Source of the DNA: Lutibacter sp. B1
GTDB lineage: Bacteria; Bacteroidota; Bacteroidia; Flavobacteriales; Flavobacteriaceae
DNA: 64,000 nucleotides
Assembly (NCBI RefSeq): GCF_012524075.1
Contig: NZ_JAAZUI010000015.1
Location: 25,042 to 89,041, forward strand
Direction: 5' to 3'
In this document: in pieces, positions 45,019 to 53,188 of the stretch
Numbering within the stretch: position 1 is the first letter of the stretch
Layout of the letters: each line of letters opens with the position of its first letter
Position numbers and translations under genes: made by a program
The notes under the pieces: generated by a model
Told to the model about the DNA's origin: nothing
Seen by the model: the letters and a program-made list of their open reading frames with translations, nothing else
The model's database searches: none

Positions 45019-46077
45019 TTGAAAATTAATTTAAAAAATAGTTATCCAATAATAATCCACATATTAGTATGGGTTATTTTTTTTGTTCTAAGCTCCACTC
45101 CACTTTATATGAGGTTGGGTTTTGTACCTAGTGATTTTTATTTGCGTTGGTTACTTTATATGGTTATATTTTATTTAAACTATAATTTTTTAGTTCCAAA
45201 GTTATTGCTAAATAAAAAAGTGTTTTTGTACATTGTAGTAGTAATAGCATCTATTTTGTTTTTTTTGTTAGCAGTAGAAGAACTTATTCCTCATCCCAAA
45301 ATTTTCCCTTTTTTAGAGAATATGCCTCATCCAACAAATGAGGAATTAAATAAATTTAGAAAAGAAAATTTTGAATTTAGTACTAGGATGTATTTTCCAA
45401 CAGCAATAATATTATTACTACTATTTACAGTTAGCACTAGTATTAAATTAGGGATTGAATGGTATAAAATAGAAAAACAAAAAGTTGTTATAGAGTCACA
45501 AAAAGTAAATTCTGAGTTGTCTTTTTTAAAAGCTCAATTAAATCCTCATTTTTTATTTAACTCATTAAACAGTATATATTCACTTGCAAATAAAAAATCA
45601 GATCAAACAACTTATGCTATAGTTACATTATCAGAACTAATGAGGTATATGATCTATGAAACCAATAAAGAATTTATTTCCTTACAAAAGGAGATAGATT
45701 ATATTAAAAATTACATTTTACTTCAAAATTTAAGATTAAAAGATTCAAGTGGAGTAAGGTTTAATGTTCATGGTAATTTAGACCATAGTATAGAACCTTT
45801 GCTACTTATTTCATTTATAGAAAATGCATTTAAATATGGAACTGATTATACAGGAAAAACAGATATTAACATTAAAATTAAAGTTGAAAAAAACATCTTA
45901 ACTTTAAGCGTAAGTAATTATATTTCTTTAAATGAAAAAAATGATCTTAATTCAGGAATAGGAATACATAATATAAAAAGTAGATTGAATTTGTTATATC
46001 CAAATTCACATACTTTAAAAATAAAAGAATATGATAATTTATTTGAAGTAGAATTATTATTAAAATTGAAAAAATAA
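45019..46077 (+). CDS. LytS-type sensor histidine kinase (His_kinase family)
   Basis: The 352-residue kinase starts at a TTG (45019); no ATG fits the frame near the N-terminus. Four hydrophobic helices (about residues 11-27, 43-60, 67-87 and 126-145) form the membrane part, without an obvious external sensor domain. The dimer/phospho-acceptor segment LNPHFLFNSLNSI places the phosphorylated His at residue 177, and the ATP-binding region shows FIENAFKYG and the later GIGIHNIKSRL. It overlaps the downstream LytTR regulator by one base, so they form a two-component pair. Confidence 0.92.
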   Translation: MKINLKNSYPIIIHILVWVIFFVLSSTPLYMRLGFVPSDFYLRWLLYMVIFYLNYNFLVPKLLLNKKVFLYIVVVIASILFFLLAVEELIPHPKIFPFLENMPHPTNEELNKFRKENFEFSTRMYFPTAIILLLLFTVSTSIKLGIEWYKIEKQKVVIESQKVNSELSFLKAQLNPHFLFNSLNSIYSLANKKSDQTTYAIVTLSELMRYMIYETNKEFISLQKEIDYIKNYILLQNLRLKDSSGVRFNVHGNLDHSIEPLLLISFIENAFKYGTDYTGKTDINIKIKVEKNILTLSVSNYISLNEKNDLNSGIGIHNIKSRLNLLYPNSHTLKIKEYDNLFEVELLLKLKK

Positions 46078-46784
46078 TGAGATGTTTAATAATTGATGAT
46101 GAGCCATTAGCTATAGAGTTGTTAGAAGATTTTGTTTCTAAAATATCTTATTTGCAATTAGTTTCCAGTTGTTCAAGTGCGATAGAAGCCATATCTATTC
46201 TTCAAAATAATAAAGTTGATTTAATTTTTTCAGATATTGAAATGCCTGATTTTTCAGGAATTGAGTTTATAAAATCATTAGATATTAAGCCACTATTTAT
46301 TTTTACAACAGCATATTCTCATTACGCTGTTGAAGGATTTAATTTAAATGCTGTAGATTATTTAGTTAAACCAATTCCTTTCCATAGATTTTTGAAAGCT
46401 GTAACAAGAGCTCAGGCATTATTTAATTTAAAAAAAGATGATACCAGTTCTTTGATATTTAATAATTTAGAACCTCAATTCATATTTGTGAAATCTGAAT
46501 ATGAAAATTTAAAAATAAACTTAGCCGATATAAAATATGTTGAAGGATTGAAAGATTATATAAAAATTTATACAAATGCCAGTAAGCCTGTTTTAACTTT
46601 AAGTACGTTAAAAAGTTTTGAAGAAAAATTAGAAAAATATAATTTTATTAGAGTTCATCGTTCATATATAGTTTCACTAAATCATATACATTCTGTTCAA
46701 AGAAATAGAATTATTATTGATAATAAGCGTATACCTATAGGTTTAAATTATAAAGATGAGTTTATAAAAAGAATTGAAAATTAA
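46077..46784 (+). CDS. LytTR-family response regulator
   Basis: The 235-residue protein has a receiver domain (residues 1-120) with the acidic pair D7-D8, the phospho-acceptor Asp53 in FSDIEMPDFSG, and the conserved Lys98 in YLVKPIPF. The C-terminal LytTR DNA-binding domain spans about residues 138-235, with VEGLKDYIKIYTN, FIRVHRSYIVSLNHI and the final NYKDEF. It should bind direct repeats of promoter DNA as a dimer. Its start overlaps the kinase stop by one base (TAATG). It likely controls the local envelope genes, which is an inference from position. Confidence 0.93.
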   Translation: MRCLIIDDEPLAIELLEDFVSKISYLQLVSSCSSAIEAISILQNNKVDLIFSDIEMPDFSGIEFIKSLDIKPLFIFTTAYSHYAVEGFNLNAVDYLVKPIPFHRFLKAVTRAQALFNLKKDDTSSLIFNNLEPQFIFVKSEYENLKINLADIKYVEGLKDYIKIYTNASKPVLTLSTLKSFEEKLEKYNFIRVHRSYIVSLNHIHSVQRNRIIIDNKRIPIGLNYKDEFIKRIEN

Positions 46785-48086
46785 TTACTTTTTTCTAAAA
46801 TAAATTACAATAGGTACACCTTTAAAATCAAATATTTCACGTAATTTATTTTCAACAAAGCGTTTGTAAGGGTCTTTAACATATTGAGGCAAATTGGCAA
46901 AAAATACAAACTGAGGTGTTGGTGTTGGTAATTGAGTACAAAACTTAATTTTAATATACTTTCCTTTATTGGCAGGTGGTGGATTTTGTTTAATTATATC
47001 CAACATAGTATCATTCAGTTTGCTTGTTGAAATACGTTTTTTTCTGTTTTCAAAAACTTCAACAGCTGTTTCAATAGCTTTAAAAATACGTTGTTTAGTT
47101 AGAGCACTAATAAATATGATTGGAACATCGGTAAATGGAGCAATTTCTCTTCTAACCTGTGCTTCAAAATCGCGCATAGTATTGGTTTCTTTTTCAACCA
47201 AATCCCATTTATTTACTAAAATAACGATCCCTTTCTTGTTTTTTTCGGCCAACCAAAAAATATTTTCATCTTGTCCTTCAAAACCTCTGGTAGCATCAAT
47301 AACTAATACGGCAACGTCACAATGTTCAATTGCTCTTACAGCACGCATTACCGAGTAAAACTCTAGATCTTCTTTTACTTTTGATTTTTTTCTGATACCG
47401 GCAGTATCAACCAAATTGAATTCAAACCCAAAGCGGTTGTATTTTGTATCAATAGTGTCACGCGTAGTACCGGCTATATCGGTTACAATATTTCTTTCTT
47501 CACCAATTAAAGCATTTATAAATGAAGATTTTCCCGCATTTGGGCGCCCAACAACTGCAAAACGAGGTAATTCAGCTTCATCTTCAATTTGATCTTCTAA
47601 TTTTTCAGCTAAAGCATCTAATAATTCTCCTGTTCCACTACCATTAATTGATGAAAGGGTAAAGTATTCACCTAAACCAAGGTTATAAAACTCAACAGCA
47701 TCGGCTTCACGCATAGAATTATCAACTTTATTTACAGCAATAAAAATTGGTTTTTTTATTTTGCGTAATATTTTAGCTACTTCACTATCCATTGGAGTAA
47801 TACCTTCTTCAACATCAACAACAAAAATAATAATATCGGATTCTTCAATAGCTAATTGAACTTGTTTTCTAATTTCTTCTTCAAAAATATCGTCAGAACC
47901 TACAGCATATCCACCGGTATCAATTACCGAAAATTCTTTTCCGTTCCAATCACTTTTACCGTAATGCCTGTCACGTGTTACTCCACTAACCGAATCAACA
48001 ATGGCTTCTCTACGTTTTATTAAACGATTGAATAAGGTTGATTTTCCAACATTTGGTCTTCCTACTATAGCTACAATATTACTCAT
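46785..48086 (-). CDS. der: Ribosome-assembly GTPase Der (EngA)
   Basis: Der is a double-G-domain GTPase needed for maturation of the 50S subunit. The 433-residue protein has the two P-loops GRPNVGKST (residues 8-16) and GRPNAGKSS (about residues 181-189), each followed by switch motifs (DTGG and DTAG) and NKVD/NKWD specificity motifs, plus a C-terminal KH-like domain. The gene is convergent with the LytTR gene and the two stop codons are adjacent (1 base apart), with no terminator between. A TAnnTTTG element is at 48107-48114 on the minus strand. Confidence 0.97.
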   Translation of the reverse strand: MSNIVAIVGRPNVGKSTLFNRLIKRREAIVDSVSGVTRDRHYGKSDWNGKEFSVIDTGGYAVGSDDIFEEEIRKQVQLAIEESDIIIFVVDVEEGITPMDSEVAKILRKIKKPIFIAVNKVDNSMREADAVEFYNLGLGEYFTLSSINGSGTGELLDALAEKLEDQIEDEAELPRFAVVGRPNAGKSSFINALIGEERNIVTDIAGTTRDTIDTKYNRFGFEFNLVDTAGIRKKSKVKEDLEFYSVMRAVRAIEHCDVAVLVIDATRGFEGQDENIFWLAEKNKKGIVILVNKWDLVEKETNTMRDFEAQVRREIAPFTDVPIIFISALTKQRIFKAIETAVEVFENRKKRISTSKLNDTMLDIIKQNPPPANKGKYIKIKFCTQLPTPTPQFVFFANLPQYVKDPYKRFVENKLREIFDFKGVPIVIYFRKK

Positions 48087-48106
48087 AGGTTATTTTGAAT
48101 TTTTTG

Positions 48107-48114
48107 CAAAACTA
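48107..48114 (-). promoter_or_regulatory. -7 promoter element of der
   Basis: The minus strand reads TAGTTTTG, matching TAnnTTTG, 20 bases before the der ATG. Confidence 0.5.
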
Positions 48115-48207
48115 CACAATTTTATTGAGGCAATAGAGATGTTACTATTTCTAAATTAGAGATTTATTAAAAAATGCTATATTTCAATACTAAAAAAATC
48201 AATTAAT

Positions 48208-48717
48208 ATGAATGAACAGAAGAATAGTGATATCCATTTGCGTCCTCGATTTAAAATCGATATTGCTGAAAGTCAAAAAAAGTTGCTTATAAAATTTAAG
48301 GATGATTTAAAGGATGATACTTGTAAGTATTACAGTAGAATTGTTGATAGTCATATTATTATTGATGTTCCTAAAGAAGAAGATCATTTTTGGTCTCCTC
48401 AATTAAATATTGAAATTGAACAGGTAAATAATCAAAAATCTGTTGTAAAAGGACTTTTTGGTCCAAAACCTCAAGTTTGGACATTATTTATGTTTATACA
48501 CTTTGCTGTTGCCGTTACTTTTATTGGTTTTACTATAATGACTTATGTGAAATGGAGTATAAAACAAGATTATAGTTTTTCGTTAATTATGGTTATTGCA
48601 CTGCCAATTTTTTGGTTTATTCTATATTTTTTTGGTAGAATAGGGAAAAGAAAAGGGCATAAACAAATGGATGAATTGTATACGTTTATGATGAAAACAT
48701 TGGAAAAAAATAGTTGA
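48208..48717 (+). CDS. Two-helix membrane protein of unknown function
   Basis: The 169-residue protein has a soluble N-terminal part of about 85 residues with strand-like segments (KLLIKFKDDL, SHIIIDVPKEE, LNIEIEQVN), then two membrane helices (about residues 90-111 and 121-142) and a short basic C-terminal tail (RIGKRKGHKQMD). The N-terminal domain may resemble a small beta fold, with no motif that I recognise. It sits between der and era, both on the opposite strand. Function unknown. No close promoter match; translation starts at the ATG at 48208. Confidence 0.75.
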   Translation: MNEQKNSDIHLRPRFKIDIAESQKKLLIKFKDDLKDDTCKYYSRIVDSHIIIDVPKEEDHFWSPQLNIEIEQVNNQKSVVKGLFGPKPQVWTLFMFIHFAVAVTFIGFTIMTYVKWSIKQDYSFSLIMVIALPIFWFILYFFGRIGKRKGHKQMDELYTFMMKTLEKNS

Positions 48718-48782
48718 AAGGTTCAAAGTTGCAAAGGTCGAAAATTTTTGATTTTTTTCAACTAAAAGCTAAAATTAAACTA

Positions 48783-48818
48783 TTTCCCTTCCCTTTGGGA
48801 AGGGTTAGGGATGGGAAA
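48783..48818. repeat. Dispersed GGGAAGGG palindrome
   Basis: A palindrome with 8-bp arms CCCTTCCC / GGGAAGGG around TTT is followed by TTAGGGATGGGAAA, which pairs back to the TTTCCC at the left. It sits in the gap between convergent genes and resembles intergenic repeats of Bacteroidota. It has no T tract on the plus side. The preceding stretch 48718-48782 is AT-rich and holds degenerate AACTAAAAGCTAAAA units. Confidence 0.55.
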
Positions 48819-48826
48819 ATATGGTT

Positions 48827-49708
48827 TTAATCGTTATAACCAAATCTTCTTAATTGTCGCTTATCATTTCTCCAGTTTTTATTCACTTTTACGTAGAGTT
48901 CTAAATGAATTTTTTTATCAAAAAACTTTTGTAGGTCTTTACGAGCTTCCATACCTACACGTTTTAATGCTTCGCCTTTGTGTCCAATAATAATCCCTTT
49001 TTGAGTTTCTCGTTCAACCATAATTATTGAACGTATTCTTATAATAGTGTCACTTTCAAAAAATTCTTCAGTATCTACTTCAACAGCATACGGAATTTCC
49101 TTTTTGTAGTTTAACAATATTTTTTCTCTAATAGCTTCATTAACAAAAAAGCGTTCAGGTTTATCTGTTAATTGATCTTTTGGGTAAAAAGCAGGTGATT
49201 CCGGCAAAATTTCAATTATTCTGTCAAAAACACCTTGTACATTAAAATTTTCTAATGCTGAAATTAAAAATACTTCGGCATTTGGTACTTTTTCTTTCCA
49301 ATACAACAATTTCTCTTCAACTTCTTCTTGTGATGATTTATCAATTTTATTGATGAGTAGAAGTACAGGAATATCAGAATGTTTAATTTTATTGAAAAAG
49401 GTTTCGTCTTTCAGTTCTTTTTCGCCAATTTCAACCATATAAATAAGCACATCAGCATCTTCAAAGGCCGATTTTACAAAATCCATCATAGAAGCTTGCA
49501 ATTCGTAAGCCGGTTTTATAATTCCGGGAGTATCAGAAAAAATGATTTGAAAGTCATCTCCATTTACAATTCCTAAAATTCTATGGCGTGTAGTTTGTGC
49601 TTTTGATGTTATAATTGATAATCGTTCACCAACAAAAGCGTTCATTAAAGTTGATTTACCTACGTTAGGATTTCCAATAATATTTACAAAACCTGCTTTG
49701 TGCTTCAT
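48827..49708 (-). CDS. era: Ribosome-assembly GTPase Era
   Basis: Era is a GTPase with a C-terminal KH domain that binds the 3' end of 16S rRNA and helps mature the 30S subunit. The 293-residue protein has the P-loop GNPNVGKST (residues 12-20), the switch motif DTPGI, the NKID specificity motif, and the KH domain with IIGHKGEALKRVGMEARKDLQKFF near residues 240-263. Length is normal. The TAnnTTTG element at 49726-49733 (minus strand) is just upstream. Order der-small gene-era is reversed in direction for the small gene. Confidence 0.97.
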   Translation of the reverse strand: MKHKAGFVNIIGNPNVGKSTLMNAFVGERLSIITSKAQTTRHRILGIVNGDDFQIIFSDTPGIIKPAYELQASMMDFVKSAFEDADVLIYMVEIGEKELKDETFFNKIKHSDIPVLLLINKIDKSSQEEVEEKLLYWKEKVPNAEVFLISALENFNVQGVFDRIIEILPESPAFYPKDQLTDKPERFFVNEAIREKILLNYKKEIPYAVEVDTEEFFESDTIIRIRSIIMVERETQKGIIIGHKGEALKRVGMEARKDLQKFFDKKIHLELYVKVNKNWRNDKRQLRRFGYND

Positions 49709-49725
49709 TTTCAGTATTTAAGTTG

Positions 49726-49733
49726 CAAAGGTA
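49726..49733 (-). promoter_or_regulatory. -7 promoter element of era
   Basis: The minus strand reads TACCTTTG, matching TAnnTTTG, 17 bases before the era ATG. Confidence 0.5.
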
Positions 49734-49764
49734 AAACTAAAATATATTTTAATTTGAAATAGTA

Positions 49765-49794
49765 TTTGTTTTTTTGAAAAAAGTTGTATATTTG
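49765..49794 (+). promoter_or_regulatory. Complete Bacteroidota-type promoter of tRNA-fMet
   Basis: A TTTG -33 element (49765-49768) and TATATTTG -7 element (49787-49794) are 18 bases apart, and the tRNA starts 11 bases later. This is the best full promoter in the window. Confidence 0.75.
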
Positions 49795-49804
49795 CCATCC
49801 AAAT

Positions 49805-49877
<73 letters not shown>

Positions 49878-49883
49878 CAAAGC

Positions 49884-49911
49884 AAAAGCTTCTCAGAAAT
49901 GAGAAGCTTTT
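49884..49911 (+). terminator. Terminator of tRNA-fMet
   Basis: Perfect 12-bp arms AAAAGCTTCTCA / TGAGAAGCTTTT around GAAA, followed by a T run. It also suits the convergent esterase gene. Confidence 0.9.
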
Positions 49912-49957
49912 TTATTTTAAATAGATAATTTGAAGAAACGAGTTAATTTATTAAATA

Positions 49958-51889
49958 TCATTTCTTTTTAACTTCAAAAGGGCTAGCCGGCAATCCATCT
50001 TTTGTAAATAAATTGGCTTTTGAAGGATTATCTGCCCAAGCATACCTTACAACAGTTGGTTTTTTAATTTCTTTATTCCAAACAATTACGTTGTTTCCTT
50101 TTATTTTAGCTTTTGCCCAAACAAAGTTTTTACCATCATTGGAAATTGAAAAACAGTTCAGATTTTCTCCTTTTTTTGTAACTAATCCGCTACCGGTATT
50201 TTTAAATTTTATAATGACTTTGTTTTGTTTAAACTTAGTATTTTTTGGAGAAGGACTTGATGCATAAAGTTCATTTTCACCATAAGCTATTTTACGAGCT
50301 TGCAATGAAAGACGCTTACCTACATCTTCTTTGTTTAGAGGATGAATGTCATTCCATTCGCCAAGATCAATTATAACAGCCATTCCTGTATTTGGAACGG
50401 ATAGTGATTCTAATTGAACTTGCCTGAAAGCTGCCCAATTACTTTCGCTTGGCGTGTTTTTTTCTTCCATAAAGTTTGCAAGTTGAACATAAATAAACGG
50501 AAAATCTCCTTGATTCCATCTTTTTCGCCAGTCTTTAACCATCAGAGGAAACATTTCTGCATATTTATTAGGATTCCAAGTATTTGATTCTCCCTGATAC
50601 CATAATACACCTTTTATTGAAAATTTCAATAATGGTGAAATCATAGCGTTGTATAAGCCTGTTGGTTTCCAGCGGATAAATGTTTGACTTTCTAAAGGTT
50701 GCATTGTGGCTCCTAATTTGTATTTCCAACTACCTTTTAAATCAATAGTATCATTTTCTACTGCTAAGTAATAAGGCTTGTCCAAAACAAATCCTCCATT
50801 ACCTGCATTATTAATTACTCTAACGGTAATATTATTTTTCCCTTCTTTTAAGATGCCTGATTTAACTTCGTATTTACGCGGTGGATATTGATAACTGGTA
50901 GTTCCAACAAATTCGCCATTGATATAAGCATAGTCTTGATCAACAATGCGTCCAAGACTTAATTTTGCAGATTTTCCAACCATTGATTTTGATACATTTA
51001 TTTCTTTTCTAAACCACACCACACCGTTTACATTCCCAATAGATTGATTGCTCCAATATCCCGGTATTTCCATTTCCTCCCAATCATCATCATTTGTAGT
51101 AGGTTGATTCCATAATAATTGTGTGTTAGAAATACCTTTATCTTTATTATTTAATTCGCTATACCAATCATCACTTCTTTTTTTATCACTCAATTGTATT
51201 TGCTTAATCAGCTCATCATTTTTAAATTTTTGAGCTTCATTATAAGCATCGGGGAATTTAATTAAAGCATCCTCACTCATCCAAGCTTCTATAGGAGAAC
51301 CGCCCAAAGAAGTATTGATTAAGCCAATTGGAACGTGATACTTTTCATAAATTTCTTTCGCAAAAAAGTAAGCTACAGCTGAAAAATTAAGTATGCTTTG
51401 TGGATTAGCAGACGTCCAACTTCCAGATTTCAAATCAATACTTTCTGTTTTGAAATCATAGTTATCAGGAACTAAAAATTGTCGAATTTTAGAGTTTTCT
51501 GAATTTTTAATAATCTGATTATACTTTTCTTTAACTCTATCCATTGTTAGTTCCATATTAGATTGACCTGAACAAACCCAAACATCACCAAATAATATGT
51601 TTTTAACTTTAATTTCATTACTTGCCTTAAATATCATTTCGTAAGGGCCACCTGCTTCTTGTTTAGGTAAAATAAGTGTCCAATCCCCATTTACATCGGC
51701 ATTGGTTTTGTATGAATTATTTTTAAAAGTAATTTCAACAGTTTCATTAGGTGAAGCCCACCCCCAAATTTTAAAATCAGTATCTCTTTGAAATATAACT
51801 CCATCACTAATAAGTTTTGGAAGTTTAATTTGAGAAAATAAATTAAATGTGAGCAGTATAAGCGTTAAGCTTAAAACTGTTTTTTTCAT
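49958..51889 (-). CDS. Sialate O-acetylesterase-type SGNH hydrolase
   Basis: The product has 643 residues from the ATG at 51889, with a signal peptide ending at LFSQ. An in-frame ATG at 51931 adds 14 residues and overlaps the GH10 stop. The SGNH core is split: the catalytic Ser lies in VWVCSGQSNMELT near residue 108, and the Asp-x-x-His in GEWNDIHP near residue 515. Between them is an inserted galactose-binding-like beta-sandwich (about residues 270-410, with VVWFRKEINVSKSMVGK and AYINGEFVG). Such enzymes remove acetyl groups from sialic acid, xylan or other glycans. It is the last gene of the beta-helix-GH10-esterase unit, 19 bases after GH10. Confidence 0.85.
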   Translation of the reverse strand: MKKTVLSLTLILLTFNLFSQIKLPKLISDGVIFQRDTDFKIWGWASPNETVEITFKNNSYKTNADVNGDWTLILPKQEAGGPYEMIFKASNEIKVKNILFGDVWVCSGQSNMELTMDRVKEKYNQIIKNSENSKIRQFLVPDNYDFKTESIDLKSGSWTSANPQSILNFSAVAYFFAKEIYEKYHVPIGLINTSLGGSPIEAWMSEDALIKFPDAYNEAQKFKNDELIKQIQLSDKKRSDDWYSELNNKDKGISNTQLLWNQPTTNDDDWEEMEIPGYWSNQSIGNVNGVVWFRKEINVSKSMVGKSAKLSLGRIVDQDYAYINGEFVGTTSYQYPPRKYEVKSGILKEGKNNITVRVINNAGNGGFVLDKPYYLAVENDTIDLKGSWKYKLGATMQPLESQTFIRWKPTGLYNAMISPLLKFSIKGVLWYQGESNTWNPNKYAEMFPLMVKDWRKRWNQGDFPFIYVQLANFMEEKNTPSESNWAAFRQVQLESLSVPNTGMAVIIDLGEWNDIHPLNKEDVGKRLSLQARKIAYGENELYASSPSPKNTKFKQNKVIIKFKNTGSGLVTKKGENLNCFSISNDGKNFVWAKAKIKGNNVIVWNKEIKKPTVVRYAWADNPSKANLFTKDGLPASPFEVKKK

Positions 51890-51908
51890 TCTAACTGAAT
51901 TGTATTGA

Positions 51909-53162
51909 TTATTTAAAATAAACATGTGCATTACCTGTATTTTTTGAAAGAGATATATTTTGTGTTTTACTATTTACGGTAATTTTATAATCACCATAAA
52001 ACGCTCTGACATTTAATATTCCCTCCTTATCAGCTTTGCCTTCTGTTTCAGTCCACCACTTATTAAACACTAAATTTCTATAAGCTTCAGTTTGTGGTCT
52101 TGGAGTCCAATCTTTTTTCCACATTGCGCAATGTGGTTGCCAATGTGAACCGGCCCAAAATCCCCACATAACAATAGCTTCAACATTTGGATGTGCAAAA
52201 TAAATAGGCAGTAATTTGTTAAGTTCATCAACTTGAACTTGCTCATCATCATAGGCAAATAAAACTTCGGTGATTTTAATTGGTAAGTTAAATTGAGCTA
52301 ATTTATCTAAATTTTTTTGAACTTTTTCAGCAGGAGTTGTCATGGTGGTTTTTAAAGAAAGATGCCCTTGACACCCAATACCGTCAATAGGTACGCCACT
52401 TGCCAGTAGATTTTTTATTTGTTTTACATAAGGATCTGCATTGTAACCCATATCCAAGATTCCGTAATCGTTCAGGTAAAGTTTAGCATCTTGATTAGTA
52501 GCTTTTACAATCCAAGCCATTTCATTAATAACTCCATAACCTAATCGTCTTCTAAAAAAATCGCCATGAAGCATCTCATTGTTCAGGTCAAATTCATTTA
52601 TTTTACCTTTAAAATGATTGGTTACACTTACACCTCTTTCAACAACAGCTTTTCGTAACTCTTCATTATTTAACGGAAATAGCCAATCATTCATAAATTC
52701 GTCTTTGGCCCAGTAAATACAATGCCCACGCATGGGAATATTTCTTTCATTGCATAACTCCCATATTCTGTCTGCAATTTTATAATCAACATTCCCTTGT
52801 ATTTTTTCGGTTTCGTACCATTTTAAAGCATTTTCATGAACGGCATAATTAAAATTATTTTCTAAAATTTGTAAATATTTTTCTCTGTCTTCTTTTGAAA
52901 AAGCATTGGGTGCCGTTTCTGCCAATTCATTTGGAATAGCAGTTCCAAATAAAAATTCATGCCTAGTTTGTTCAATTTTTACAATACTGTTCGGTTTGGT
53001 GTGAATAATAAGATCACCCATTCTAATTTTAGCAATTCGATTATTTATTTGTTGATCAGTAACTTTTTCCGAAGGGGTTTGATCAAAAATTTCATCTTGA
53101 GCAAATACAGAAAATGAATAAACAAAGAAGAATATTAAAGTGCAAAACTTATATAATTTCAT
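51909..53162 (-). CDS. GH10 family endo-1,4-beta-xylanase-like glycosidase
   Basis: The 417-residue exported protein (signal ending at SVFAQ) has a GH10 TIM barrel from about residue 60 to 370. The acid/base glutamate is Glu196 in FDLNNEML, and the nucleophile is Glu299 in PIKITEVLF. The conserved HCIYW (residues 147-151), QGHL and MWGFWAGSHWQP segments are also present. GH10 enzymes hydrolyse beta-1,4-xylan or related chains with retention. An N-terminal linker and a C-terminal 45-residue beta extension flank the barrel. It lies between the beta-helix gene and the esterase gene, so the substrate is probably an acetylated polysaccharide. Substrate not proven. Confidence 0.9.
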   Translation of the reverse strand: MKLYKFCTLIFFFVYSFSVFAQDEIFDQTPSEKVTDQQINNRIAKIRMGDLIIHTKPNSIVKIEQTRHEFLFGTAIPNELAETAPNAFSKEDREKYLQILENNFNYAVHENALKWYETEKIQGNVDYKIADRIWELCNERNIPMRGHCIYWAKDEFMNDWLFPLNNEELRKAVVERGVSVTNHFKGKINEFDLNNEMLHGDFFRRRLGYGVINEMAWIVKATNQDAKLYLNDYGILDMGYNADPYVKQIKNLLASGVPIDGIGCQGHLSLKTTMTTPAEKVQKNLDKLAQFNLPIKITEVLFAYDDEQVQVDELNKLLPIYFAHPNVEAIVMWGFWAGSHWQPHCAMWKKDWTPRPQTEAYRNLVFNKWWTETEGKADKEGILNVRAFYGDYKITVNSKTQNISLSKNTGNAHVYFK

Positions 53163-53188
53163 TATTCAAAAATTTCATTTAATTAATG

